Assembly: GCF_027257955.1 (NCBI RefSeq)
Contig: NZ_JANZNQ010000003.1
Span: 62,001-126,000, forward strand
From: Zhongshania aquatica
GTDB taxonomy: Bacteria > Pseudomonadota > Gammaproteobacteria > Pseudomonadales > Spongiibacteraceae
DNA length: 64,000 nucleotides
Direction: 5' to 3'
Program-made: the position numbers and the translations under genes
The notes under the pieces: model-generated
Seen by the model: the letters and a program-made list of their open reading frames with translations, nothing else
Told to the model about the DNA's origin: nothing
Database searches by the model: none
In this document: positions 1 through 9,496 of the stretch, piece after piece
Layout: the number at the start of each line of letters is the position of its first letter
Numbering within the stretch: position 1 is the first letter of the stretch

Positions 1-1
1 C

Positions 2-2077
2 CTTTACAGAAATATTGGTATTTTCGCCCACGTCGATGCCGGTAAAACCACTACTACCGAGCGTATCCTTAAGCTGACCGGTAAAATTCATAAAATCGGT
101 GAGGTTCATGAAGGGGAATCAACAACCGACTTCATGGAACAAGAAGCTGAGCGCGGTATAACCATTCAGTCTGCTGCGGTAAGCTGTTTTTGGAAAGGAT
201 ATCGTTTCAACGTTATCGACACACCGGGCCACGTTGACTTCACCGTAGAAGTATATCGCTCGCTGAAAGTACTCGATGGCGGTATCGGCGTATTCTGTGG
301 TTCTGGCGGCGTTGAGCCTCAGTCAGAAACCAACTGGCGCTACGCGAACGATTCAAAAGTATCGCGTCTTATCTTCGTAAACAAACTTGACCGTATCGGC
401 GCCGACTTCATCCGTGTTACAGATCAAGTAACCAAAGTACTTGGTGCCAAGCCATTAATCATGACTCTGCCTATCGGTCGTGAAGACACGTTCAAAGGTG
501 TTGTCGATCTGTTAAGCCGTAAAGCTTACATTTGGGACGAAACTGGGCAGCCAGAGAACTACTCTATCGAAGACGTACCAGCCGACATGGTTGATGACGT
601 TGAAATGTACCGTGAGCAACTGATCGAAAATGCAGTTGAAATGGACGACGACGTGATGATGGCGTACATGGAAGGTGAGCAACCTTCTGATGAAGACATC
701 AAGCGCTGTATCCGTAAAGGTACTTTGGAACTCGCGTTCTTCCCAACATACTGTGGTTCGGCCTTTAAAAACAAAGGCATGCAGCTGTTACTTGACGCTG
801 TTGTTGACTACTTGCCAACACCAACTGAAGTTAACCCACAACCGTTAACCGACGAAGAAGGTAATCCAAACGGCAATTACGCAATCGTATCTGCTGACGA
901 GCCTTTCCGCGCGTTAGCGTTCAAAATCATGGATGACCGTTTCGGCGCACTCACCTTCGTACGTATTTACTCCGGTAAATTGAACAAAGGTGACACCATT
1001 CTGAACTCGTTCACGGGTAAATCTGAGCGCGTTGGCCGTATGGTTGAAATGCAAGCTGACGAGCGTAACGAATTAAGCTTTGCACAAGCCGGTGACATCA
1101 TCGCGATCGTGGGCATGAAGAATGTGCAAACTGGTCACACCCTGTGTGATCCAAAGCACCCATGTACTCTTGAAGCGATGGTATTCCCAGAGCCTGTTAT
1201 CTCGATCTCTGTTACACCAAAAGACAAAGGCTCTACCGAGAAAATGGGTATCGCCATTGGTAAGATGGTTGCTGAAGATCCAACTTTCCGCGTTGAAACC
1301 GACGTTGACTCAGGCGAAACCATCCTTAAAGGGATGGGTGAACTTCACCTAGATATTAAAGTAGATATTCTGAAGCGTACCTACGGCGTTGATTTGACTG
1401 TAGGCCAACCGCAGGTTGCTTACCGCGAAACCATCTCTATGCCTATCGAAGACAGCTACACGCACAAGAAGCAGTCTGGTGGTTCTGGTCAATACGGTAA
1501 AATCGACTACAAAATCAAGCCAGGTGAGCCAAACACAGGCTTCACCTTCAAGTCTTCTGTTGTCGGCGGTAACGTTCCTAAGGAATTCTTCCCTGCAATC
1601 GAGAAAGGCTTTAAGTCTATGATGGGCATTGGTCCATTAGCGGGCTTCCCAGTACTAGACGTAGAAGTTGAACTGGTAGACGGTGGATACCACGCGGTTG
1701 ACTCCTCGGCTATCGCTTTCGAAATCGCTGCAAAAGGCGCATTCCGTCAGTCTATGCCCAAAGCCGGCCCGCAGCTTCTTGAGCCGATCATGAAAGTGGA
1801 TGTGTACAGCCCAGAAGATCACGTTGGTGATGTTATTGGTGACTTGAACCGTCGTCGCGGCATGATTTCTGGTCAAGAACCAAACACTACTGGCGTTCGT
1901 ATTAAGTCAGATGTACCACTTTCAGAAATGTTTGGTTACATCAGCACGCTGCGTACGATGACTTCTGGTCGTGGTCAGTTCTCAATGGAGTTCTCCCACT
2001 ATGCAGCATGCCCAGCAAACGTAGCTGAAGCAGTCATTGCCAAAGAGAAAGAAAAGAAAGCAGCTGCCGCTAAGTAA
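2..2077 (+). CDS. fusA: Elongation factor G, second (type II-like) form; 5' end cut by window
   Basis: GTP-dependent translocase of the ribosome, cytoplasmic. The reading frame is open from base 2, so the true start lies just upstream of the window; about 691 codons are visible. G-domain motifs are intact: G1 AHVDAGKT near the start, the switch segment ending RGITI, G3 DTPGHVD and G4 NKLD. Domains II to V follow without interruption and the protein ends in a lysine/alanine-rich tail. The wording around the G domain ([16 protein letters not shown]) and the absence of visible rpsL/rpsG/tuf neighbours fit the second EF-G paralogue of gammaproteobacteria rather than the str-operon copy, but upstream genes are not visible. 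A strong terminator follows the stop at once, so it ends its transcript. Confidence 0.95.
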   Translation, partial: LYRNIGIFAHVDAGKTTTTERILKLTGKIHKIGEVHEGESTTDFMEQEAERGITIQSAAVSCFWKGYRFNVIDTPGHVDFTVEVYRSLKVLDGGIGVFCGSGGVEPQSETNWRYANDSKVSRLIFVNKLDRIGADFIRVTDQVTKVLGAKPLIMTLPIGREDTFKGVVDLLSRKAYIWDETGQPENYSIEDVPADMVDDVEMYREQLIENAVEMDDDVMMAYMEGEQPSDEDIKRCIRKGTLELAFFPTYCGSAFKNKGMQLLLDAVVDYLPTPTEVNPQPLTDEEGNPNGNYAIVSADEPFRALAFKIMDDRFGALTFVRIYSGKLNKGDTILNSFTGKSERVGRMVEMQADERNELSFAQAGDIIAIVGMKNVQTGHTLCDPKHPCTLEAMVFPEPVISISVTPKDKGSTEKMGIAIGKMVAEDPTFRVETDVDSGETILKGMGELHLDIKVDILKRTYGVDLTVGQPQVAYRETISMPIEDSYTHKKQSGGSGQYGKIDYKIKPGEPNTGFTFKSSVVGGNVPKEFFPAIEKGFKSMMGIGPLAGFPVLDVEVELVDGGYHAVDSSAIAFEIAAKGAFRQSMPKAGPQLLEPIMKVDVYSPEDHVGDVIGDLNRRRGMISGQEPNTTGVRIKSDVPLSEMFGYISTLRTMTSGRGQFSMEFSHYAACPANVAEAVIAKEKEKKAAAAK

Positions 2078-2092
2078 TTAGCTCAGCCAAAC

Positions 2093-2131
2093 AAAAAGCC
2101 CTGTCAGCTCTCACTGACAGGGCTTTTTTTA
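2093..2131. terminator. Bidirectional rho-independent terminator
   Basis: Perfect stem GCCCTGTCAG/CTGACAGGGC with a 6-base loop, preceded by AAAAA and followed by a run of T, so a U-tract exists on both strands. It lies between the convergent EF-G and Rieske genes and can end both transcripts. Confidence 0.93.
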
Positions 2132-2160
2132 TGCTAACAAATTTTGGTAAGCCAATTTAG

Positions 2161-2478
2161 TTAGCCGTCCAGCATCACGCCAACTTCATTGTCTCGATCA
2201 ATGACCTCATAGCAACGCAAGTTTCGGCACGGTTCCTCGCTAAAATGTGTTAATTCGCCATTTCGAATATCGAAACGGTATGCGTGTTGGGGGCAAACCA
2301 GTTCCATACCAGACACGTCGGAGCTACTTAGCGGATACTCCCGATGGGGGCAGTTGCTCTCTATCAAATAACGAGCGCCATCTAGCTGCAACAGCATCAA
2401 ATTGTGACTATCGATCTTGAATACCTTTCTATAGCCATCAAACAAGTTAATGTACTTTTCTAAACTGTAATAACGCAT
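2161..2478 (-). CDS. Rieske-type [2Fe-2S] ferredoxin-like protein
   Basis: Small soluble electron-transfer protein of about 105 residues. The two Rieske half-motifs are complete: C-P-H at residues 43-45 and C-P-Q-H at 62-65, separated by 16 residues, which supply the two Cys and two His ligands of a [2Fe-2S] cluster. No signal peptide or membrane helix is seen, so it is probably cytoplasmic, like the ferredoxin components of ring-hydroxylating dioxygenases. No oxygenase or reductase lies beside it, so its partner is unknown. The frame can be extended to a TTG at 2505; I chose the first ATG. It ends facing EF-G at the shared terminator. Confidence 0.85.
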   Translation of the reverse strand: MRYYSLEKYINLFDGYRKVFKIDSHNLMLLQLDGARYLIESNCPHREYPLSSSDVSGMELVCPQHAYRFDIRNGELTHFSEEPCRNLRCYEVIDRDNEVGVMLDG

Positions 2479-2737
2479 AGGCACAATGAGCAGGGAATTT
2501 CCCAAAGCTTACCGCAAACCATGTGGCGACAGTAATTATTTCAATCTAAGACTCTGTTTATGCTTACTGAAAGTGGAATCCCAAGAGCACGACGTTACGT
2601 GCAACTACCCATTTACTTTGCTATTCACAGGGCTAAACTGAGAGGCAGAGTTAAAATCATACAATAACTGCACTCGATACTATTGGTCTGATGTAGTAAT
2701 AATCGTTCGATAGCGGACTCAGGAAGAGAGAATCCCA

Positions 2738-4762
2738 ATGGACACTTACAAGCGCGCCAACTGGCACTCCAACATACTCACCATCACTCTTCTCAGCACT
2801 TTACTGGCAGCCTGTGGCGGTGGATCCGGCAGCAGTTCTACTACCACGAGTACGGATACATCAAACAGCTTATTACGATCAGTGAGCAGCGACGAAGAAT
2901 TCGTGGCGCGTTTTAAATCTGCGTATACACAACCCAATGGCAATAACAGGGATCAACTTACACCACAGGCCGCAGAGGGTACTGCAACAGACAATAGCGG
3001 ATCAGCTGAGGGATACTCTAGTACCTATACTCTGGAAAATAACGTCGATGAATTTGATGTACTCAAATACGATGGTGATTACCTTTATATCGTACCAACC
3101 ATCCAGCAAACCTGTTGTTTTGTCAGCCAAGGCAACGCCGCTTTCGCGAGTGATGCCCTAGTCGCGCCGCAAAATCCTCAAAATCCAGGTAGCATCCGAA
3201 TTTTAAGCACCAACCCTGACGACGCCAGTGCGCAAGAAGTGACCACAATTCCGTTGGCAGACGGTGAATATGTGCAGGGATTGTACGTGCAAAATAATCG
3301 CCTCATCAGTATTGGCACGAGTCAGTTTTATGGCAGCTACGGTGATGCGTGGCAACAAATAGCGCCGTGGGGACAACAGTCAGTCGCGGTAAAAATTTAC
3401 GATACTAGCAACATCAACAATATCTCACGGCCTTGGAATATTAGTATCGAAGGTGGTTTTGTAGACAGTCGTCGCATTGGCGACACCCTCTATCTCATCA
3501 GTCGCCACACGCCTTACTGGGATAATATTTACTACTACCCTTCTAGCCAGCAAGAAGCGAATGCCAATAAGCAAATTTTAGCGAACACAACATCGGCAGA
3601 TATCATTCCTAACATCACGATCAATGAACAAACTAAATCTTTATTCACAGCGCAAGACTGCTTGATCACCCGGAACGATCAAACGAATGAATACGCTTAT
3701 CCGGTTATTACCAGCATTACGGCAATTCCACTCAACGATCCGAACAATACCCAAACCACCTGCTATGACGAAGATGCCAACGGCATTTATATGTCGCCTA
3801 ACGCCCTGTACTTAAGCCAAGCGCGCTATGGCAGTAGCGAAGGTCAAACTCGGGTACATAAATTTGCACTTGGTGCAGGTAAACCTAGCTACCGTGGCTC
3901 GGCTGACTTACCGGGATATTTATGGAATCGCGGTCAAGTCGATTTCAGAATGTCAGAAAAAGGCGATCAACTTCGCGTCGTCACCACCCTTTACACAGGC
4001 GATAGCGCAGACATTCGTGATCATCAATTAACTATTTTGCAAGAGGCCGCTGACGACTTACGCTTAGACCAAGTGTCTACCCTACCGAATAGCAGCAGAC
4101 CCGCCGAACTCGGTAAGCCAAATGAATCACTCTACGGCGTACGCTTTTTAGATGACCGTTTATACCTCGTTAGTTTCGAACAGATTGACCCTTTGTACGT
4201 TCTGGATCTTAGCAACCCAACAGATCCCTATATTGCGGGTGAGTTAGAGATACCTGGTTTCTCTGACTTTTTGCATCCAGTGAATGACAATTTGCTACTT
4301 GGCTTGGGCCAAACAGCACAAAATCAGGGCTTGGTAAAACTTAGCTTATTTAATGTCTCCGACATCTCAAACCCAATCGAATTAACTACCGTCCTCCTCG
4401 GCAAAGACGGCGGCTGGAATTATTCAGAAGCCCAATACAATCGCCACGCCTTTACTTACTTGCAACTGACGGATGGTAGCGATCGATTAACAGTGCCCGT
4501 ACAGAGTTCTTACAATAGCGATCAAGGCGCGTATATCAGCGAAAACCGTGTATACCTGATGGAGATAAACGACAAATCGAATCCTGCCGCCGCTAGCTTA
4601 GATTTAATCGGCAATATCATTGCCAGCCCCAGTCCTAAAGAAAATTGGTACGGCGGCCAGAATCGCTCAGTCATTCATGATGATGCCGTGTATTTTCTGT
4701 CTGGCGACCATATTTGGTCGGCATTATGGACCGATCCTAGCCTGCAAACTGGGCCTCAATAA
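2738..4762 (+). CDS. Secreted beta-propeller lipoprotein (Beta_propel family)
   Basis: 674 residues. The N-terminus is a lipoprotein signal: hydrophobic stretch followed by lipobox LLAAC at about residue 26, then a Gly/Ser/Thr linker, so it should be lipidated and face the periplasm or outer surface. Around residue 105 the segment NVDEFDVLKYDGDYLYIV matches the typical opening of the bacterial C-terminal beta-propeller family (VDEADIVKTDG-like). Repeated blade-like motifs with GLYVQNNRL, ALYLSQ, DRLYLVSF and NRVYLMEI follow. No catalytic residues are recognised. SD-like GGAAGAGAG lies just before the ATG. It stands alone and is followed by a terminator. Function unknown. Confidence 0.85.
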   Translation: MDTYKRANWHSNILTITLLSTLLAACGGGSGSSSTTTSTDTSNSLLRSVSSDEEFVARFKSAYTQPNGNNRDQLTPQAAEGTATDNSGSAEGYSSTYTLENNVDEFDVLKYDGDYLYIVPTIQQTCCFVSQGNAAFASDALVAPQNPQNPGSIRILSTNPDDASAQEVTTIPLADGEYVQGLYVQNNRLISIGTSQFYGSYGDAWQQIAPWGQQSVAVKIYDTSNINNISRPWNISIEGGFVDSRRIGDTLYLISRHTPYWDNIYYYPSSQQEANANKQILANTTSADIIPNITINEQTKSLFTAQDCLITRNDQTNEYAYPVITSITAIPLNDPNNTQTTCYDEDANGIYMSPNALYLSQARYGSSEGQTRVHKFALGAGKPSYRGSADLPGYLWNRGQVDFRMSEKGDQLRVVTTLYTGDSADIRDHQLTILQEAADDLRLDQVSTLPNSSRPAELGKPNESLYGVRFLDDRLYLVSFEQIDPLYVLDLSNPTDPYIAGELEIPGFSDFLHPVNDNLLLGLGQTAQNQGLVKLSLFNVSDISNPIELTTVLLGKDGGWNYSEAQYNRHAFTYLQLTDGSDRLTVPVQSSYNSDQGAYISENRVYLMEINDKSNPAAASLDLIGNIIASPSPKENWYGGQNRSVIHDDAVYFLSGDHIWSALWTDPSLQTGPQ

Positions 4763-4780
4763 CATATCGTAAAAACCCGC

Positions 4781-4818
4781 AAGGGCGTTTAGGAGGTGTT
4801 TTCTAAGCGCCCTTTTCT
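4781..4818 (+). terminator. Rho-independent terminator of the beta-propeller gene
   Basis: Twelve-base stem AAGGGCGTTTAG/CTAAGCGCCCTT with one G-T pair, a 10-base loop and a trailing TTCTCTT, 19 bases after the stop. Confidence 0.8.
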
Positions 4819-4880
4819 CTTCCCAAAACCCTGCTAATTGCTATACTGCGCGACCTTAAAAATTCACTGCGCGCCAGCAC

Positions 4881-5630
4881 ATGTCCGATACCATTCTCTA
4901 TACCGATTTGTCTGGCTTTTACGATCTCATGTGCGCAGATATTGACTACCAAGCCCAAAGTGACACGGTACGTAGACTCAATCAGATATTTGGAAACCAA
5001 GGTAAAAATCACCTCGATTTAGGCTGCGGAACAGGCCCCCATATCAGACACTTCATTGACCACGGCTACAACAGTAGTGGATTAGACTTAAATCAGCCCA
5101 TGTTAGACATCGCTAAGTTACGCTGCCCCGAAGCACTGTTTAGCCAGCAAGACATGTGCAATTTTAAGCTAGAAAACGCCGTTGACCTTATTAGCTGCTT
5201 TCTCTATTCAATTCACTATAGCGGCAGCATCAATAGGCTGAGTGACTGTATTCAGCAAGTCAATAACGCCCTAACACCGGGAGGCGTATTTTGTTTTAAT
5301 GCAGTCGATAAAAACAAAATCGATAACAGCTCATTTACTAGCCACACCGCAGTACATAAAGACAGTCACTTTGTTTTCAGCTCAAAATGGCACTACCTTG
5401 GTAAGGGAGAAAGGCAGTCACTCAAACTCAGCATTCAAAAAACCTCAAACAATAAAACCCAAACTTGGGAGGACGAACACTCAATGGTGGCAGTGAGCTT
5501 CGAGGAATTAACGGCGCTACTCAGCCCCTATTTTGAGGTTCATGTTTTTGAACACGACTATGAAAAACTTATACCTTTTGAAGGGGCTAACGGTAACGCT
5601 CTTTTTGTTTGCGTCAAAATAAACACATAA
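4881..5630 (+). CDS. Class I SAM-dependent methyltransferase
   Basis: 249 residues, cytoplasmic. Motif I of the Rossmann methyltransferase fold is clear at residues 42-50 (HLDLGCGTG), followed by the acidic end of strand 2 (GLDLNQPML) that binds the ribose of SAM, and a motif IV-like stretch (NAVDLISC). The rest fits a small-molecule methyltransferase of the Methyltransf_25 type; the substrate cannot be told from sequence. It sits alone between a terminator and a convergent lipoprotein gene. A TATACT box at 4842-4847 could be its -10 element. Confidence 0.85.
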   Translation: MSDTILYTDLSGFYDLMCADIDYQAQSDTVRRLNQIFGNQGKNHLDLGCGTGPHIRHFIDHGYNSSGLDLNQPMLDIAKLRCPEALFSQQDMCNFKLENAVDLISCFLYSIHYSGSINRLSDCIQQVNNALTPGGVFCFNAVDKNKIDNSSFTSHTAVHKDSHFVFSSKWHYLGKGERQSLKLSIQKTSNNKTQTWEDEHSMVAVSFEELTALLSPYFEVHVFEHDYEKLIPFEGANGNALFVCVKINT

Positions 5631-5712
5631 GTGCCACACAGAGTGCTCTGCACAAAGAGATAAATAGCAGCGAGGATTTACACAGCTAAACACTGAAGGT
5701 GGCTAGCAAGGG

Positions 5713-7275
5713 TCAGTTACCCGTGATTGCTTCATCGGCAATCGTCGCTTCTAAGAGCAGCTCCTCAGTTTGTCCAACTAACTGCCGAAGCAAAAGTCCA
5801 CTCCCACTCGAAATCCAAATATCACTACCTTTTTCGCCACCGGCTATCTCAATAATAGCACCGTCAGATACTGACTCCTTGCGCGGGCCGTTATACAAAG
5901 AGAACTTACAAGCCTCAAATGCACCCGCAGGAACAATAATTGTCTCGCGGCCCTCATATAGAATCTCATATTCGACTTCAGTCGAGGCGTCTTGAACAGG
6001 AACACCATTCGCCTCTACCTTCCGACGCTGCTGAAAAGTTTGACTATAGCTATCACCTCGGCTCAGATCAAAACGACTTAATGCACCAGGTGTATTGGAT
6101 TCAATGGTTTCTATATTGAAACCATCTTGCATTGTAGTTTCAACAAAACCATGAGTCAGCAATCTGGCATTTATTTCTGCCGCGCTAAAATAGCGTTGAT
6201 CGACGCTTTCAAACACTTGATCAGGCGCAATACTAGAAACTACTTCGACCACCGAACGGGCCTCAAATGTTTGCTCACCGTTAAACTCAACACCACTTTT
6301 TGTCGTTGTGTCGGACGACGTAGTTGTTTTGATACCATTGTCCAAGTTAGTGACTTCATAAACCATTTGATAAGCCAAACCATCGACAAGCTGCCAAGTT
6401 TGACTGCAATCCTCTGCAGTACTAGTTCCAGTTTCTGGCTCCCTCAATACCAAAATCATGTCCGAAACATTACTTTTATTTGTATCACCCTGGTATGCAT
6501 ACGTAGCGGCCGCATCTTTCAGCGCCATATTAAAATCAGACATAAATGAGTTATAAGGCAAATTGGTGATTGCCTCATCATTTTTACGTCCATCAACACG
6601 ACCATCGACAATATCCTGCGCTAGCGCTTTTAATGTTGCGATTGCCGGTTGACCAGAGGTATCGTCATCACCAAGTAATGCTAGAGCAGCTAGCACAAGT
6701 GCATAATTACCGGCGTCATCATCAGCCAAACTATTTACCGCTGTATCGCCAAGTAAAACCGGCGCAGATAAAATACTGGCAAGATTGGGAGCGAAAACTG
6801 ACTTTATTGCATCATTCAACATAAGTGCTGAAGCTGTGCTTAGAGGAAATGAATCAAGAACCAAAGCATACTGGTAGGCTAGCTCTGTTAGGGGTGTAAT
6901 CGCTATATCATTAACACTACTGCTGAGCGCATGCAGAATTAGACCCTCAGGCAAATCAATAGTCGTTGCCAACGCCTCATCGAAATACTTAGCATTTTCT
7001 AACGCAGTCAATTTTGCCAGTATTGGACCTTCATAGCCCTCGATACTAATTTCAGCGTTTCCCTCCCCACCAATTATTGAACTAGCCAAAAGGGACTCAC
7101 CATCGGCTTGGTAAACTTCAATTTTCACTTGGCTAACCTTGCCTAGCGAAGGCGTTGCCATAATACTCTGGGTACTAATACTAGAAACGCCTGCCCCACT
7201 ATTGCTCCCGCCGCCACAGGCAAGTAGAACAGACGATAACAAAATAAGTGAGTTATTTCTGAGAGAAATGACCAT
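5713..7275 (-). CDS. Uncharacterised lipoprotein
   Basis: About 520 residues. A signal with lipobox VLLAC precedes a Gly/Ser-rich linker, so it should be a lipid-anchored envelope protein. The start at 7275 is preferred over the ATG at 7287 because GGAG lies six bases before it. The middle part has Ala/Leu-rich helical stretches and the C-terminal third is rich in beta-type sequence with several Thr/Glu/Val repeats. No family is recognised. It lies tail-to-tail with the methyltransferase and upstream of the TetR gene on the same strand, about 210 bp away, so probably separately transcribed. Confidence 0.75.
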   Translation of the reverse strand: MVISLRNNSLILLSSVLLACGGGSNSGAGVSSISTQSIMATPSLGKVSQVKIEVYQADGESLLASSIIGGEGNAEISIEGYEGPILAKLTALENAKYFDEALATTIDLPEGLILHALSSSVNDIAITPLTELAYQYALVLDSFPLSTASALMLNDAIKSVFAPNLASILSAPVLLGDTAVNSLADDDAGNYALVLAALALLGDDDTSGQPAIATLKALAQDIVDGRVDGRKNDEAITNLPYNSFMSDFNMALKDAAATYAYQGDTNKSNVSDMILVLREPETGTSTAEDCSQTWQLVDGLAYQMVYEVTNLDNGIKTTTSSDTTTKSGVEFNGEQTFEARSVVEVVSSIAPDQVFESVDQRYFSAAEINARLLTHGFVETTMQDGFNIETIESNTPGALSRFDLSRGDSYSQTFQQRRKVEANGVPVQDASTEVEYEILYEGRETIIVPAGAFEACKFSLYNGPRKESVSDGAIIEIAGGEKGSDIWISSGSGLLLRQLVGQTEELLLEATIADEAITGN

Positions 7276-7482
7276 CGCAAACTCCATGTAATTTGAAATT
7301 AAAAATCCGTTTTAAATGCGCCAGAAATTGGCTGAGAGACGTTGCAACTATGCTTTAGAGCGTAAAAATTCACGAGCCATTTCGGAAACCAGAATCCATT
7401 ATTTTTTTAAGTTTCCGAACGATCACCTAAGACCAATTACCTTAAGTACTTCTCAGCAAAATATAGAAAAAAGTAGCATTCA

Positions 7483-8085
7483 CTACGACAATATAAACTG
7501 CACTTGATACTCAAACTGCGACAAAAGAGCATCACCTTCAGCCGATGATTCCCGCGACAAGTCCAGTAAATCAGGAATCAAGCCCAAACCCAAAGAGACA
7601 ATCGCCGCTACTGCAGCTTGCTTCTCTGGCAAACTGAACCGTTCAAACAACCCCCGCGCATGAAAGTCACTTGCCATCTCATCTACTATCTGACGAACTT
7701 CATTCCGAATTGCGCTACGAATCAAGGCCGAACTTCCTGCCCTCTCCCGTGCTATAAGAATAAAAAGAGACTCATTGCCACGAATATAACCAAATGCGGC
7801 GTTAACAGACGCGGCAATGACTGATGCCTCGGTATCAGCATCTCTAACCCCTTTCAATAGCGCTCTAAGCGTACTTCCTACATCGCTAACGAGTGCTAAG
7901 CCTAGCTCTTCCATAGATGCGAAGTGGCTATAAAACGCCGGAGGACTTAAATCGCAGGCCTTAGTAATCCTCCGCAAGCTTAAACCGGACAAGCCGCTTT
8001 GATCCTCTAAAAGTAACTCTAGAGCCGCGCCCATTAACTTCTCTCGATTTCCCTTTCGGCTCTGTTTGGGCTTGCTAGAACTCAT
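7483..8085 (-). CDS. TetR-family repressor, FabR-like
   Basis: 200 residues. The N-terminal 65 residues hold the TetR DNA-binding domain with a helix-turn-helix (LSLRRITKACDLSPPAFYSHF). The following wording (MEELGLALVSDVG, LLIARERAGSS-like, AIRNEVRQ) resembles FabR, the E. coli regulator of unsaturated fatty acid genes that senses acyl-thioesters. It is divergent from alkB, and two operator-like sites lie between them, so I infer that it represses the alkB operon and perhaps itself, responding to an acyl or alkane-derived ligand. This is an inference; binding is not shown. FabR itself is a family relation, not an identity claim. Confidence 0.85.
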   Translation of the reverse strand: MSSSKPKQSRKGNREKLMGAALELLLEDQSGLSGLSLRRITKACDLSPPAFYSHFASMEELGLALVSDVGSTLRALLKGVRDADTEASVIAASVNAAFGYIRGNESLFILIARERAGSSALIRSAIRNEVRQIVDEMASDFHARGLFERFSLPEKQAAVAAIVSLGLGLIPDLLDLSRESSAEGDALLSQFEYQVQFILS

Positions 8086-8194
8086 ATTTTCCTCGATTTA
8101 AAAACATACAACTCCGCTAAATAGTATGGCTAGAGAGCCGTACTACGGCAAACAAATACTTTTGACGCGCTGAATAAGAAATACCTCAATGCTC

Positions 8195-8249
8195 AACTTG
8201 ACACATGTAAAGTTATAACCTAAATTATCAACTTAACACTTGTAAATAT
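8195..8249 (+). promoter_or_regulatory. alkB promoter with two operator-like repeats
   Basis: Site 1 (8195-8214) is an imperfect palindrome, AACTTgACA..TGTaAAGTT, with 16 of 20 positions symmetric. Site 2 (8230-8249) repeats the left half, AACTTAACA, and most of the right, 35 bp downstream. Inside site 1 is a consensus -35 box TTGACA (8198-8203), followed after 17 bp by a -10-like TAAATT (8221-8226). Site 1 overlaps the -35 box and site 2 follows the -10 box, the expected arrangement for repression by the divergent TetR protein. Confidence 0.65.
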
Positions 8250-8267
8250 AATAAAGGGTGATGGTAA

Positions 8268-9434
8268 ATGAATACAAGCACTGAAACACATTGGCGCGAT
8301 CCTAAACGTTACCTATGGTCATTGGGACTTCTCGTTCCTCTATTTCCAATTTTCGGTGCAATCGTTTACATGCAAACCGGACATATATGGGGTTGGTGGC
8401 TTACTCCGGCCATCGTCTATTTCATTATTCCAGTGCTCGATTTTTTGATCGGAACAGATCGTTCAAACCCTCCCGAGTCTGCGGTTAAACAACTCGAAGC
8501 CGATAATTACTACCGCTATATCGTTTACGCCTACATTCCACTCCAATACGCAGGCACCATAATCACCGTCTGGTTTGCCTGCACTGAACTTGGCCCCTTA
8601 GGTATTATCGCCGGCTTATTCAGCTGCGCTTATGTAAATGGAATCGGTATTAATACAGGACATGAATTAGGTCATAAGCGTGACGCGCTTAGCCAATTCC
8701 TCGCCAAGCTTGCACTCGCCCCTGTTGCCTATGGTCACTTTTATGTTGAGCATAATTTTGGTCACCACCGCAGGGTAGCAACACCGGAGGATCCAGCAAG
8801 TTCAAAAATGGGTGAGAGCTTTTGGCGGTTTTTACCGCGAACGGTCATCGGTAGTTTGCGCTCTGCTTGCGAGATTGAGCGTCTACGCTTACACCGTAAA
8901 GGTATGGGATTTTGGCATTGGCGTAACGATGTGCTGCAAGCCTGGGCAATGACAATTGTTCTTTTCGGTATCTGTACGGCACTCTTAGGGTGGCCTGCCC
9001 TCGCTTTTCTGGTTACACAGGCAATTCTCGGTGCGTCTCTACTAGAAGTGATTAATTATGTTGAGCACTACGGCCTTCTTCGTCAGCAAGGTGCCAATGG
9101 ACAATACGAGCGGTGCCTACCCAAGCACTCTTGGAACAGCAATCATATAGTCACAAACCTTGTACTCTATCAATTGCAACGTCATTCAGATCATCACGCA
9201 CATCCGAATCGCGCCTTTCAAGCCCTGCGCCATTTCGAGGACAGCCCACAGCTGCCCTCCGGTTACGCGTCAATGATGATGCTCGCCTATTTCCCACCCC
9301 TTTGGTTCAGGGTTATGAATCCTCGTGTTGTGGCGCACCATCAAGGTGATTTCAGCAAAGCAAATGTACACCCGAATAAGTCCGAAAAGCTGAAAGTGTA
9401 TTTCAGCTCGTTTAATCAAGGCGTGAACGCGTAA
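8268..9434 (+). CDS. alkB: Alkane 1-monooxygenase (integral-membrane di-iron hydroxylase)
   Basis: Hydroxylates the terminal carbon of medium-chain n-alkanes using O2 and electrons from rubredoxin; inner membrane. 388 residues, normal for the family. The His clusters that bind the two irons are all present: HELGH at 132-136, HNFGHH at 162-167, NYVEHYG at 263-269 and LQRHSDHH at 303-310. Hydrophobic segments at about 16-60, 84-125 and 225-260 form the membrane part. AAAGGG lies nine bases before the ATG. It is followed after 62 bp by a TonB-dependent receptor, likely in one operon. No rubredoxin gene is in the window. Confidence 0.96.
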   Translation: MNTSTETHWRDPKRYLWSLGLLVPLFPIFGAIVYMQTGHIWGWWLTPAIVYFIIPVLDFLIGTDRSNPPESAVKQLEADNYYRYIVYAYIPLQYAGTIITVWFACTELGPLGIIAGLFSCAYVNGIGINTGHELGHKRDALSQFLAKLALAPVAYGHFYVEHNFGHHRRVATPEDPASSKMGESFWRFLPRTVIGSLRSACEIERLRLHRKGMGFWHWRNDVLQAWAMTIVLFGICTALLGWPALAFLVTQAILGASLLEVINYVEHYGLLRQQGANGQYERCLPKHSWNSNHIVTNLVLYQLQRHSDHHAHPNRAFQALRHFEDSPQLPSGYASMMMLAYFPPLWFRVMNPRVVAHHQGDFSKANVHPNKSEKLKVYFSSFNQGVNA

Positions 9435-9496
9435 TAGCGAAACAACAATAATTAGCTTGGTGCAGTGCCAACAGGCGCTAGCATGGGAGTAGCAAT

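Noticed and set aside
6127-6549. 140-codon plus-strand ORF opposite the 524-codon lipoprotein frame
   Set aside because: The minus frame is longer and begins with a lipoprotein signal and SD; the plus ORF has neither.
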